12,362 nucleotides of DNA, from contig JAFAJU010000154.1 in assembly GCA_019236035.1 (NCBI GenBank), forward strand, positions 1-12,362, in the 5' to 3' direction. The DNA comes from Verrucomicrobiota bacterium (GTDB lineage Bacteria > Verrucomicrobiota > Verrucomicrobiia > Chthoniobacterales > JAFAMB01). Position 1 is the stretch's first letter, and each line of letters starts with the position of its first letter. This document shows, piece after piece, positions 6,383 to 12,362 of the stretch. A program made the translations under genes and the position numbers. The notes under the pieces are model-generated. The model was not told the origin of the DNA. It saw only the letters and a program-made list of their open reading frames with translations, and did not search any database.

Positions 6383-7393
6383 TTAGTTTAAGCCCTTCAA
6401 AAGCACGTCCATAGCACGGATTACAGAGTCGGTCGACAATTCACTCATCGGGCGCCCCTTCTGTCGCGGGTCGAAATGATCGAGCGGACCCTCGACCCCT
6501 GCGCGCACAACTGAGGAGTGCGCGTGCCTCGGATGCCAGTGAAACGGATTGGTCGGTCCAAAGAGGACCAGTTCAGGCCGCCGGAAAACCGCAGCGACGT
6601 GCGCGGCAGCCGTGTCGACTCCAACAAACAACGTCCCTGCGCGGATCATAGCCGAGCTCAGGAGAAAGTCGACCTTGCCCGCTAAATTGAATACGGCCGA
6701 GTTATGGTTCGCACCCGCAACAATCTCCCGGATATGCCGCAACTCCGCCGCGTTTCGGCCACCAGTGATCAAACACGGGCTCCCAAGCCGTTTTTGTGCA
6801 TGGGCGATCACCGCCTTCCAGCGATCGGCCATCCAATACTTATCGGGCCTCGCCGCCCCAGGGTGAACGACAAAATAGCGATCCGGCAAACCGATTTGCC
6901 GCCTTAGCGTTTCAGCGGAGCGCTCCACGCCATCCGGTAGCTGCAGCCAAGCGTGGCCGGCCGAACCGGAATCTCCCAATGAGCGAACCAGGTCTATGTA
7001 ATGCTCCACGGTGTGCTTGTCTCGCACCGCGGACTGAACCAGTTGAGTGTAAACCCAAGACCGGACGGCGCGCTTAGCGAGGAAACTGAACCCGACTCGT
7101 CGCGCTGACTTTGAAAGAAATGAGGCCACCGCCGACCGGTCATTGCCGGTAAAATCGAGGCAGAGGTCGAATCGTCGCCGGACTAGATCGAACCAGAGAT
7201 TGAACGACGCTTTTCGATTGTAAATCCAGACTTCGTTTACATTCGGGATGGCTGGCGCAAGCTCCGCTGAATGATGGTCTATTAACAGCGTGATCTTGGC
7301 TTCCGGATATATTTTCCGCAACGCGTTAAGTGCAGGCGTAGTTAATATGACGTCCCCGAGCCGCTTGAGTTGAATGACTAATATGGAATTCAT
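6383..7393 (-). CDS. Glycosyltransferase family 9 (LPS heptosyltransferase-type)
   Basis: This is a 336-residue GT-B enzyme related to WaaC/WaaF/WaaQ, which transfer heptose from ADP-heptose onto the growing LPS inner core at the cytoplasmic face. The N-terminal motif KRLGDVILTTP (10-20) carries the conserved catalytic-type aspartate D14. The C-terminal donor-binding half has VVHPGA (175-180), the family motif GVDTAAAHVAA (258-268) with D260, and LFGPTNPFHWHP (277-288). I chose ATG 7393 because residues encoded upstream (to ATG 7447) derive from a dispersed repeat and because MNSILVIQLKRLGD matches the usual N-terminus. Probably cotranscribed with the downstream exporter. The exact acceptor and heptosyltransferase number cannot be read from the sequence. 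Confidence 0.92.
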   Translation of the reverse strand: MNSILVIQLKRLGDVILTTPALNALRKIYPEAKITLLIDHHSAELAPAIPNVNEVWIYNRKASFNLWFDLVRRRFDLCLDFTGNDRSAVASFLSKSARRVGFSFLAKRAVRSWVYTQLVQSAVRDKHTVEHYIDLVRSLGDSGSAGHAWLQLPDGVERSAETLRRQIGLPDRYFVVHPGAARPDKYWMADRWKAVIAHAQKRLGSPCLITGGRNAAELRHIREIVAGANHNSAVFNLAGKVDFLLSSAMIRAGTLFVGVDTAAAHVAAVFRRPELVLFGPTNPFHWHPRHAHSSVVRAGVEGPLDHFDPRQKGRPMSELSTDSVIRAMDVLLKGLN

Positions 7394-7585
7394 CGGACTC
7401 ACAAGAATGTCATCACACAAAGGACACGAAGCTCGAAAAAAGGTCACGAAGGTTTTTTCGATGAGTCAGCCTGCATCGCTCACAAACCCTTAGAGATTTT
7501 TGAAGCGATGCAGGCTAAGAGCTTTCTAGCCCGCAATGAGCTCGTCGCTTCGGTTATAGCGTGATTTTTGCAGGCTAGTGCGCTT
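7394..7585. other. Divergent intergenic region between the two glycosyltransferase genes
   Basis: It must hold promoters for both divergent genes, but no convincing -35/-10 pair was found. Near the family 9 gene are two spaced direct repeats, AAAGGACACGAAG (7419-7431) and AAAGGTCACGAAG (about 7439-7451), of the widespread CTTCGTGxCCTTT type. Further right lies a perfect 13-bp inverted repeat (7468-7480 and 7504-7516). A third TGCAGGCTA copy lies at about 7569-7577, just before the family 4 start. Confidence 0.6.
7468..7516. repeat. Perfect 13-bp inverted repeat (AGCCTGCATCGCT)
   Basis: AGCCTGCATCGCT at 7468-7480 is exactly reversed and complemented at 7504-7516 with a 23-base spacer. Neither side has a T-run, so it is not a standard terminator. 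It could be a leader hairpin in the family 4 glycosyltransferase transcript, a wide protein-binding site, or a remnant of a repeat element. Confidence 0.7.
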
Positions 7586-8662
7586 ATGAAGATTGGGCTT
7601 GTCAGACGCGGATTTTCTCGTACCGGCGGAGCCGAAAATTACTTGAAACGGTTCGGGCGCGCGCTCGCAGATGCCGGCCACCAGCTGACTCTGTACTCAA
7701 CAGAAGATTGGCCTCAGGCGGAATGGCCTTACGGCAGTCTGATTCGCCTAAGGCCTTCGAGTCCGCTCAGGTTCGCGCAAACAGTTCAAAAATCGCGGCA
7801 ATCGGAGGAAATCCTGTTTAGTCTGGATCGCGTCCTTAGGTGCGACTGCTATCGAGCAGGCGACGGGCTTCATAAACTCTGGCTCGAACGTAGGGTCGAG
7901 CATGAAGCGCCTTGGCGCGCGCGGTTCCGTTTCCTGAACCGCAAACATGATGAACTTCTCGAATTGGAGCGTGCGTTGTTCCAGCGGGGCGGCGCGAGAC
8001 ATGTGATCGCGAATTCGGGACTGGTAAAAAGGGAAATCATCAGCGAGTACGCCTACCCGGAGGAGAAAATCACAGTGATCCACAATGGGCTGCCAGACGT
8101 CCATTTTAAAAACAAGCCGGGAACTCGTCTTGATATGCGGCGCGACTGGGGTCTGCGGGAGAGCGACATCGCCCTCTTGTTTGCCGGTTCCGGCTGGGAG
8201 CGCAAAGGTCTCAAGTATGCGCTTCAGGCGGTCGCTCAGATAGCAAATCGAAATGTGCACCTCCTGATCGCGGGAGTCGGGAAGAGGCCGGCCCACAGGT
8301 CCAAGAATGTAAGGTTCCTGGGGCCTGTGATCAATATGTCATCCCTTTTCGCCGCAACCGATTTATTTGTCTTGCCGACAGTGTACGACCCGTTCTCAAA
8401 CGCCTGCCTGGAAGCGCTTTCATACGGAGTCCCGGTCATTACGACTGTGACGAATGGCTTTGCGGAGATCATTGAATCCGGCGTTCATGGTCAGGTCATT
8501 AATCGACCGGATGACGTCGGGGCGCTTCAAAAGGCAATCGAGAAATGGATCGATCCTGATCGACGTGAGTCCGCAAGAGAAACCTGTCGCGAGCTCGCCC
8601 GCCACTATTCTATGAACCGAAACCTGGAAGAGACGCTCAGGGTGCTGGAGAGCTTGGAGTAA
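7586..8662 (+). CDS. Glycosyltransferase family 4, WaaG-like (LPS core)
   Basis: This is a 358-residue GT-B enzyme resembling LPS glucosyltransferase I (WaaG), which adds the first hexose of the outer core. Visible similarities include the N-terminal glycine-rich turn FSRTGGAENYLKRF (10-23), a YRAGDGLHKLW segment (89-99) where WaaG has a comparable YFAAD stretch, and the donor-site LLFAGSGWERKGL (197-209) with the RKG of the family. The GT4 EX7E-type motif appears as YDPFSNACLEAL (267-278), with D268 in place of the usual first glutamate and E275 near the expected second. ATG 7586 gives MKIGLVRRGFSR, the usual start; the in-frame ATG 7568 adds six unconserved residues. It is divergent from the family 9 gene and exporter and probably belongs to the same core-assembly group. 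Sugar specificity is not determinable. Confidence 0.88.
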   Translation: MKIGLVRRGFSRTGGAENYLKRFGRALADAGHQLTLYSTEDWPQAEWPYGSLIRLRPSSPLRFAQTVQKSRQSEEILFSLDRVLRCDCYRAGDGLHKLWLERRVEHEAPWRARFRFLNRKHDELLELERALFQRGGARHVIANSGLVKREIISEYAYPEEKITVIHNGLPDVHFKNKPGTRLDMRRDWGLRESDIALLFAGSGWERKGLKYALQAVAQIANRNVHLLIAGVGKRPAHRSKNVRFLGPVINMSSLFAATDLFVLPTVYDPFSNACLEALSYGVPVITTVTNGFAEIIESGVHGQVINRPDDVGALQKAIEKWIDPDRRESARETCRELARHYSMNRNLEETLRVLESLE

Positions 8663-8663
8663 A

Positions 8664-8743
8664 GCGTTCACCGTTCGGCGCTCGGCGTTCACCGTTCACG
8701 GTTCGCGCCGTGCAGGAACGATGAACGGTGAACGATTAACGCC
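8664..8743. repeat. GTTCACCGTTC-type palindromic repeat, family B, copy 2
   Basis: The arms at about 8684-8704 and 8716-8743 are imperfect reverse complements, again built from GGCGTTC, ACCGTTC and GAACGGTGAACG units. It fills the 84-bp gap between two converging genes (stops at 8662 and 8747), exactly as copy 1 does at 4378-4484. A bidirectional transcription-stop role is possible. Confidence 0.75.
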
Positions 8744-8746
8744 CCA

Positions 8747-9811
8747 TCACCTCGTCCATCCCGTGTACTCCGCGACATTGTCGCGCGTAACCAACTTCAC
8801 CGGAATCAGAATCACGTCTTTTTCCGGCTTCTTCCCTTGTATGATATCGTTACCAATCTCAACTGCTTTTTGAGCCATGGTATAGGGATCCTGAGCCGCT
8901 GTCGCGGTGAAGAGACCCTGATTGCTCTTTAAAGCCGCCACGGCTTCCGGGGATCCGTCCACGCCGACAATGAAGAAGCCCGTGCGCCCGGCCTGCTTTG
9001 CTGCGCGATCACAGCCCAGCGCCGTCGGATCATTGATACCGAAGACTGCATCCACATGTTGATAAGCCGTCAGGCAATCGTTCATGACCCGCATACCGCC
9101 ATCCGGAGTACCATCAGCGTTCTGGTCCTGGGTCAGGATCTTGATTCCGGGTTGCTTTTTTAGCACTGAAAGCACGCCGGCGACGCGGTCCTGAACGGAG
9201 GTTACCGGCGGACCGTTAACGATGACCACCTGGCCTTTCCCTTGGAGCCGATCGGCGATGAATTGGCCGGCTTCTTCACCGGCTTGTTTGTTATCCGACA
9301 TCACAGTGGCGTCCACGCCACCCTCCGCACCGACGTCGACGGCCACCACGGTGATGCCGGCAGCCTTGGCACGTTTGACCGCCGGAGCGATCTTTTTGCT
9401 ATCGGCAGCACCGAGAATGATTAAATCGACGCCAGAGGAAACAAAGTTATCAATTTGGCTCGCCTGAGCGTTCACGTCGTAGTTGCTGGAAAGCGCAGTG
9501 AATTTTACGTCTGGGTTATATGTTTTTGCCTGGTCCCGGGCTCCATGCGCAATTTGTACGAAATACGGGTTGCCAAGGTCGCCGACCGTCAAACCCACAG
9601 ACTTTAATTGCTTGTCGGCCGCGAAGGCATACGTCGCAAAGCCAGCCGCAAACAAAAAAAACGTCGCAACCCTCGACCTCGTCCCCAAAGCTCGAGTGCT
9701 GCGACCGTAAGAGCGTTGCTCGCAACGCCTTGGCATCTCCTGCTCACCCCGACCATCACGGCCTGTTTTTGAATCCCAGCGGTTGGCGTGTTCGGTGTTC
9801 ATGGCTTTCAT
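8747..9811 (-). CDS. Ribose-type periplasmic sugar-binding protein of an ABC importer
   Basis: The protein binds a sugar or polyol in the periplasm for an ABC importer (periplasmic binding protein family 4, like RbsB). The mature fold runs from about residue 66: VGLTVGDLGNPYF (72-84), IDNFVSSGVDLIIL (120-133), the hinge VVAVDVG (155-161), VFGINDPTALG (256-266) and IVGVDGSPEAV (281-291), all typical. A signal core FFLFAAGFATYAFA (51-64) with cleavage before ADK is clear. The start is doubtful. ATG 9811 overlaps the preceding stop by 4 bp (ATGA), which favours coupling, but it leaves an unusually long charged n-region of about 47 residues, partly encoded by repeat-like DNA. ATG 9736 or TTG 9688 would give a shorter leader; none has a well-placed ribosome site. 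No permease or ATPase gene follows, so partners must lie elsewhere. Confidence 0.88.
   Translation of the reverse strand: MKAMNTEHANRWDSKTGRDGRGEQEMPRRCEQRSYGRSTRALGTRSRVATFFLFAAGFATYAFAADKQLKSVGLTVGDLGNPYFVQIAHGARDQAKTYNPDVKFTALSSNYDVNAQASQIDNFVSSGVDLIILGAADSKKIAPAVKRAKAAGITVVAVDVGAEGGVDATVMSDNKQAGEEAGQFIADRLQGKGQVVIVNGPPVTSVQDRVAGVLSVLKKQPGIKILTQDQNADGTPDGGMRVMNDCLTAYQHVDAVFGINDPTALGCDRAAKQAGRTGFFIVGVDGSPEAVAALKSNQGLFTATAAQDPYTMAQKAVEIGNDIIQGKKPEKDVILIPVKLVTRDNVAEYTGWTR
9713..9734 (-). repeat. Short family A repeat remnant inside the sugar-binding-protein leader
   Basis: On the plus strand, GCGTTGCTCGCAACGCC followed by TTGGC closely matches the start of the family A element at 11319 onward (GCGTTGCTTGCGACGCC then TTCGGC), with about three differences in 23 positions. 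It lies in the stretch encoding the n-region of the signal peptide. Chance similarity of a palindromic core is possible. Confidence 0.5.
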
Positions 9812-11073
9812 AGCGCTTTGTCTCTGTGAGCTCCCATTTCAGGTGCATCCGGGTTCACCCCGGGTCCAAAGTATCGCAACGCGACCAGGTCTTCGACCTC
9901 ACTCGTGTTTTCGAAGACGACGCCCGCTTTCGCAGCAGACTCGGTACAGAAAACTTCGTCTTCGGTAAGTTCGGTGAATCGAATGAGTTTTGGGCAATCC
10001 AAAGTGACCCTGTTCATTTTTCCGCTACCTTGGACGACAATCAATCCATAGGCTCCATTGTCGCGAATCGTGCATTTCGTTCCGGGTTCCAGTGTGAGCT
10101 CTTTCGCGGTAAAAAGCTGTTCACCGTTAATTTTCCCGTAAACGATCCAGCGATCGATATAGCCTGCTGACCGGGTCTCCGCGACCGGCACAGGCTCCAG
10201 GTAATGATTATCTTTGAAACGAGGATCCACATTGGATTCCCAGTCCAGCTCGCTCACAATAAAGTCCAAATCGAAGTGTTTTTCGGGCGGCATATCTTTC
10301 ACCAGGAGCGCCCTGGAAATTTCCCTCCCCTCCACTAAGGACTGAAACATGGAAAACACGTCCGATCCCCATTGCGGTTCATAGGTACAGAGAGATCCCG
10401 GTGCGTGGAGAATACCTGGCCCGATCAGCCAGCCGCTCCCAGGTTTCAAGCGGTACGCCTTGGAAAGATCCAGAATCCCATTGTCGCCTTTGTTCCAGTT
10501 CTCCAGGCAGCGTTTCACTTCTTCTTTGGTTGTTCCCGGCTCAAGTCCCATGAAAGTGTATGGGAAATTGTTTCCGACAGTATTGTGCTGCGGAGGAAAG
10601 TAGTAACTCTCCGGTTTCCCTTCCTGTCCGACAAGCTTGGCGTGTTCCTCAGATTGATGCATGTGATGTGGAATAGGCCCCATGTTGTCGAAAAACTTTG
10701 AGTAGACCGGCCAACGGCGAAATCGGGTCCAGATTGACTCGCCGATAATCTCCGCTCCGCATTCCTGTACTGCGTTCGCGAGAGTAAAACGGGCGTCGTC
10801 GAAAACGCAATAACTCAAACCCTCGTCCGGAGTCCGGTTTTCGTTGGCTGCTGGAGTCGTAGACCCGAACCAACGCTCGTCGATCCCACCACGATCTAGG
10901 CCGTAGGCGTACAAGTCGTCGGGATGCAATTTAAGCCTGCGGCCGGGTTGCAGGAATGATCGAGGCACCCAACAAGGCGCCAAACGGAGCAACCCACCAC
11001 TTTTTTCCAGCGCGGCGTCGACTAAGGAGCGAATTTTCGTTTCGACTTTCTTGAGGGAAGTCACTGTTTTCAT
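9808..11073 (-). CDS. Cupin protein resembling class I mannose-6-phosphate isomerase
   Basis: This is a 421-residue cytoplasmic protein with no signal peptide. The central part looks like the metal-binding cupin core of phosphomannose isomerases. PHHMHQSEEHAKL (135-147) stands where those enzymes have QVHPDDxxA, and GKPESYYF (152-159) where they have GKTEMWY. GSGWLIGPGILHAPG (212-226) matches their GxxxxIPAGTxHALG segment. Candidate metal ligands are H137, H139, E155 and H223. A second cupin-like region lies at about 310-405. The N-terminal 120 residues are not typical, and overall similarity is weak, so a related sugar-phosphate or lyxose-type isomerase is equally possible. It overlaps the sugar-binding-protein gene by 4 bp, implying one operon and a role in metabolising the imported sugar. 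No ribosome site is obvious before ATG 11073. Confidence 0.72.
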   Translation of the reverse strand: MKTVTSLKKVETKIRSLVDAALEKSGGLLRLAPCWVPRSFLQPGRRLKLHPDDLYAYGLDRGGIDERWFGSTTPAANENRTPDEGLSYCVFDDARFTLANAVQECGAEIIGESIWTRFRRWPVYSKFFDNMGPIPHHMHQSEEHAKLVGQEGKPESYYFPPQHNTVGNNFPYTFMGLEPGTTKEEVKRCLENWNKGDNGILDLSKAYRLKPGSGWLIGPGILHAPGSLCTYEPQWGSDVFSMFQSLVEGREISRALLVKDMPPEKHFDLDFIVSELDWESNVDPRFKDNHYLEPVPVAETRSAGYIDRWIVYGKINGEQLFTAKELTLEPGTKCTIRDNGAYGLIVVQGSGKMNRVTLDCPKLIRFTELTEDEVFCTESAAKAGVVFENTSEVEDLVALRYFGPGVNPDAPEMGAHRDKAL

Positions 11074-11308
11074 CGAATAGAGGGAAAATGGTTCTCATAG
11101 GCGTACATAAAATTTCAAAGCTAGTAAATGGAAGAAGAGAGGACCGGAGACTTAAGAAGACGCTGAGCAAAAGCACAGCTACATTGGAACGGAGAACGGG
11201 GAGATTCGGGACTTTCCTGCTGCTCAACCTCGCTGACCGTCGACGGACTTAACTCGAAATTCCCCTGCAACCTTCGAGTTCTCAGAGTCTCTGTGTTAAA
11301 ATCGTCAA
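11074..11308. other. Intergenic spacer upstream of the cupin gene, no gene seen
   Basis: No credible coding region was found. It contains an 8-bp inverted repeat (AACTCGAA at 11251-11258, complement at 11273-11280) and a CAGAGTCTCTGTGTTAAA stretch of the kind often dispersed in environmental genomes. A promoter for the cupin and binding-protein operon should lie here, but no clear -35/-10 pair is visible. Confidence 0.5.
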
Positions 11309-11414
11309 CCTGGAGGGGCGTTGCTTGCGACGCCTTCGGCCGACAGGCCGAAACAGCGTTTAACCGTCATCGGCGACGACCCCGCGGAGGAGTTGCCAGC
11401 AGCTCCCCTCCAGG
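11309..11414 (+). repeat. Dispersed palindromic repeat, family A, copy 2
   Basis: A 106-bp element bounded by CCTGGAGGGG and its complement CCCCTCCAGG, beginning 6 bases past the opcA stop codon. It aligns with the minus strand of 2029-2135 over its full length: shared blocks include GTTGCTTGC, CCTTCGGCCGACAGG, ACCCCGCG and the terminal CTCCCCTCCAGG. The termini are less perfectly paired than in copy 1, suggesting an older or more diverged copy. Confidence 0.85.
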
Positions 11415-11419
11415 CCCCT

Positions 11420-12362
11420 TCACTCGCTCTTCCAGAGCTCTTCGGCGATCTTAAGTGCGGCCAGATAAGTCTTGTGCTCCCCACCGCGGACCAACTCGTC
11501 ATGAACCAGGCTCGCCAAGGTGGTTCCCCCTGCAGGAAGCATTTGTTTCAGGTAAAAGGCGTTCTTGAGCGTTGTGGCCAGAAAATTGCCGGACCACTCC
11601 ACCTCCAGTTCGCCGCCCTCTAATTGCACCTTGATCTGTCCAATGGACGGGCCAGGCAACGCGGTTAGCTTTACCCAAACGGGCGCGCCGGCCTTGCCCC
11701 ATTGAAACCGGTACTCAAAGTCGCTCTTCTCCGCCAATTCCCATCCAAGTTGGCGAGCGAGCCACGAGGTCAACAGAACTGCTGTAGTCCAATTCTCCGG
11801 ATTATGGGTCACATCCAAGGCCCGAATCGTGTGGATATTTCGGCTCACCCAGGGATGATCAAAGAGTTGCGCCAGCGCCAGCCTGAGATGGACTAACCGG
11901 CGCCAGTTCAAGTCGCAAAGTACGCAACGCGAGCTCGCGGATGCCACCGAGGCGCGCAGGATTTTCATCTGCTGAGCAGGCTCACGCCATGAATGGCTGT
12001 CGAAAAAGAGCCGGTCTACCCAGCTCCATAGCTGCTGATCGATTCGGTCAGAAAATTCGCCCTGCCACCACAAATAGAGAGGAAGATCGGAATCGAGGTG
12101 GCTGAATAGGATGTTTCTGATGACATCCGGGCCACTGCCGTCCAGGAGAAATGCAATTTGTTCACTGCAGACCTGCCTGGCGCCGGCCCGCGTCACATGA
12201 CAGTGCGCACTGATCCACGCTTGCACCCTCTCCTTCGAAGCAGCGGGGTTTGCTGCCAAAAGAATAACGCGACACGCATGCTCACGAGTTATCTGCTCCA
12301 TGAGCTGCGTATTCACGCTCAGTGCGTCCGCGGCTTCGCTATAGACCGCAAAATTGATCAAC
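11420..12362 (-). CDS. opcA: OpcA, glucose-6-phosphate dehydrogenase assembly protein (5' end beyond window)
   Basis: OpcA is an allosteric/assembly partner of glucose-6-phosphate dehydrogenase in the oxidative pentose phosphate pathway, best known from cyanobacteria and actinobacteria. The 313 visible residues fit its family. The N-terminal part contains INFAVYSE (2-9), a HACRVILLAANP segment (29-40) and CSEQIAFLL (65-73), with the hallmark LPLYLWWQGEF near 93-103. A C-terminal half (about 175-313) includes VTHNPENWTTAVLLTSWLARQLGW. An ATG occurs at 12361, right at the window edge, but known homologues carry a further N-terminal segment, so the true start is probably outside. The enzyme gene zwf commonly adjoins opcA and would be expected just upstream, beyond the right edge; that is an inference. 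Confidence 0.9.
   Translation of the reverse strand, partial: LINFAVYSEAADALSVNTQLMEQITREHACRVILLAANPAASKERVQAWISAHCHVTRAGARQVCSEQIAFLLDGSGPDVIRNILFSHLDSDLPLYLWWQGEFSDRIDQQLWSWVDRLFFDSHSWREPAQQMKILRASVASASSRCVLCDLNWRRLVHLRLALAQLFDHPWVSRNIHTIRALDVTHNPENWTTAVLLTSWLARQLGWELAEKSDFEYRFQWGKAGAPVWVKLTALPGPSIGQIKVQLEGGELEVEWSGNFLATTLKNAFYLKQMLPAGGTTLASLVHDELVRGGEHKTYLAALKIAEELWKSE

Noticed and set aside
7748..8296. 182-residue antisense frame inside the WaaG-like gene
   Set aside because: The plus-strand protein has clear family motifs throughout; the antisense product has none and is a codon-bias shadow.
10931..11227. 98-residue minus-strand frame with a hydrophobic stretch near the cupin start
   Set aside because: It overlaps the cupin gene out of frame, has no ribosome site, and its C-terminal half is a shadow of the cupin coding sequence.

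Overview
The window is a Gram-negative chromosomal segment of moderate GC content. It carries lipopolysaccharide (LPS) core-type glycosyltransferases, an MsbA-type exporter, a DsbD-type disulfide reductase and a periplasmic binding protein, so a double-membrane cell is clear. Several kinds of dispersed palindromic or low-complexity repeats fill most gaps between genes, and an OpcA homologue is present. Together these fit a soil or freshwater Verrucomicrobiota-like genome, but that placement is an inference from style, not from a marker gene.

Layout. 1-1876 (-): most of a DsbD-family thiol:disulfide reductase; its 3' end lies off the left edge. 1877-2342: divergent spacer filled by a large nested palindrome. 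2343-2492 (+): a 49-residue DUF1328-like membrane protein, which converges on mscL (2588-3001, -) across a clear hairpin terminator. 3135-4374 (+): a three-gene overlapping operon of an ECF sigma factor, a 96-residue single-pass membrane protein (candidate anti-sigma factor) and an LTxxQ/CpxP-Spy-like membrane-anchored protein. 4486-7393 (-): an MsbA-like ABC exporter preceded by a family 9 (heptosyltransferase-type) glycosyltransferase. Divergent from them is a WaaG-like family 4 glycosyltransferase (7586-8662, +). 8747-11073 (-): a phosphomannose-isomerase-like cupin protein overlapping by 4 bp a ribose-type sugar-binding protein. 11420-12362 (-): OpcA, the glucose-6-phosphate dehydrogenase assembly protein, running off the right edge.

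How the genes work together. The exporter and the two glycosyltransferases form a plausible LPS core assembly and export group. The cupin and binding protein form a sugar uptake/metabolism pair without visible permease or ATPase genes. OpcA points to the oxidative pentose phosphate pathway. The sigma factor, membrane protein and LTxxQ protein have the architecture of an envelope- or metal-stress sensing switch of the CnrH-CnrY-CnrX kind, and this is the most interesting candidate regulatory system here.

The repeats are the other notable feature. A roughly 106-bp palindromic element occurs twice in opposite orientations, and a short remnant of it lies inside the binding-protein gene. A GTTCxxCGTTC-type palindrome occupies both of the gene-convergent gaps that have no conventional terminator.
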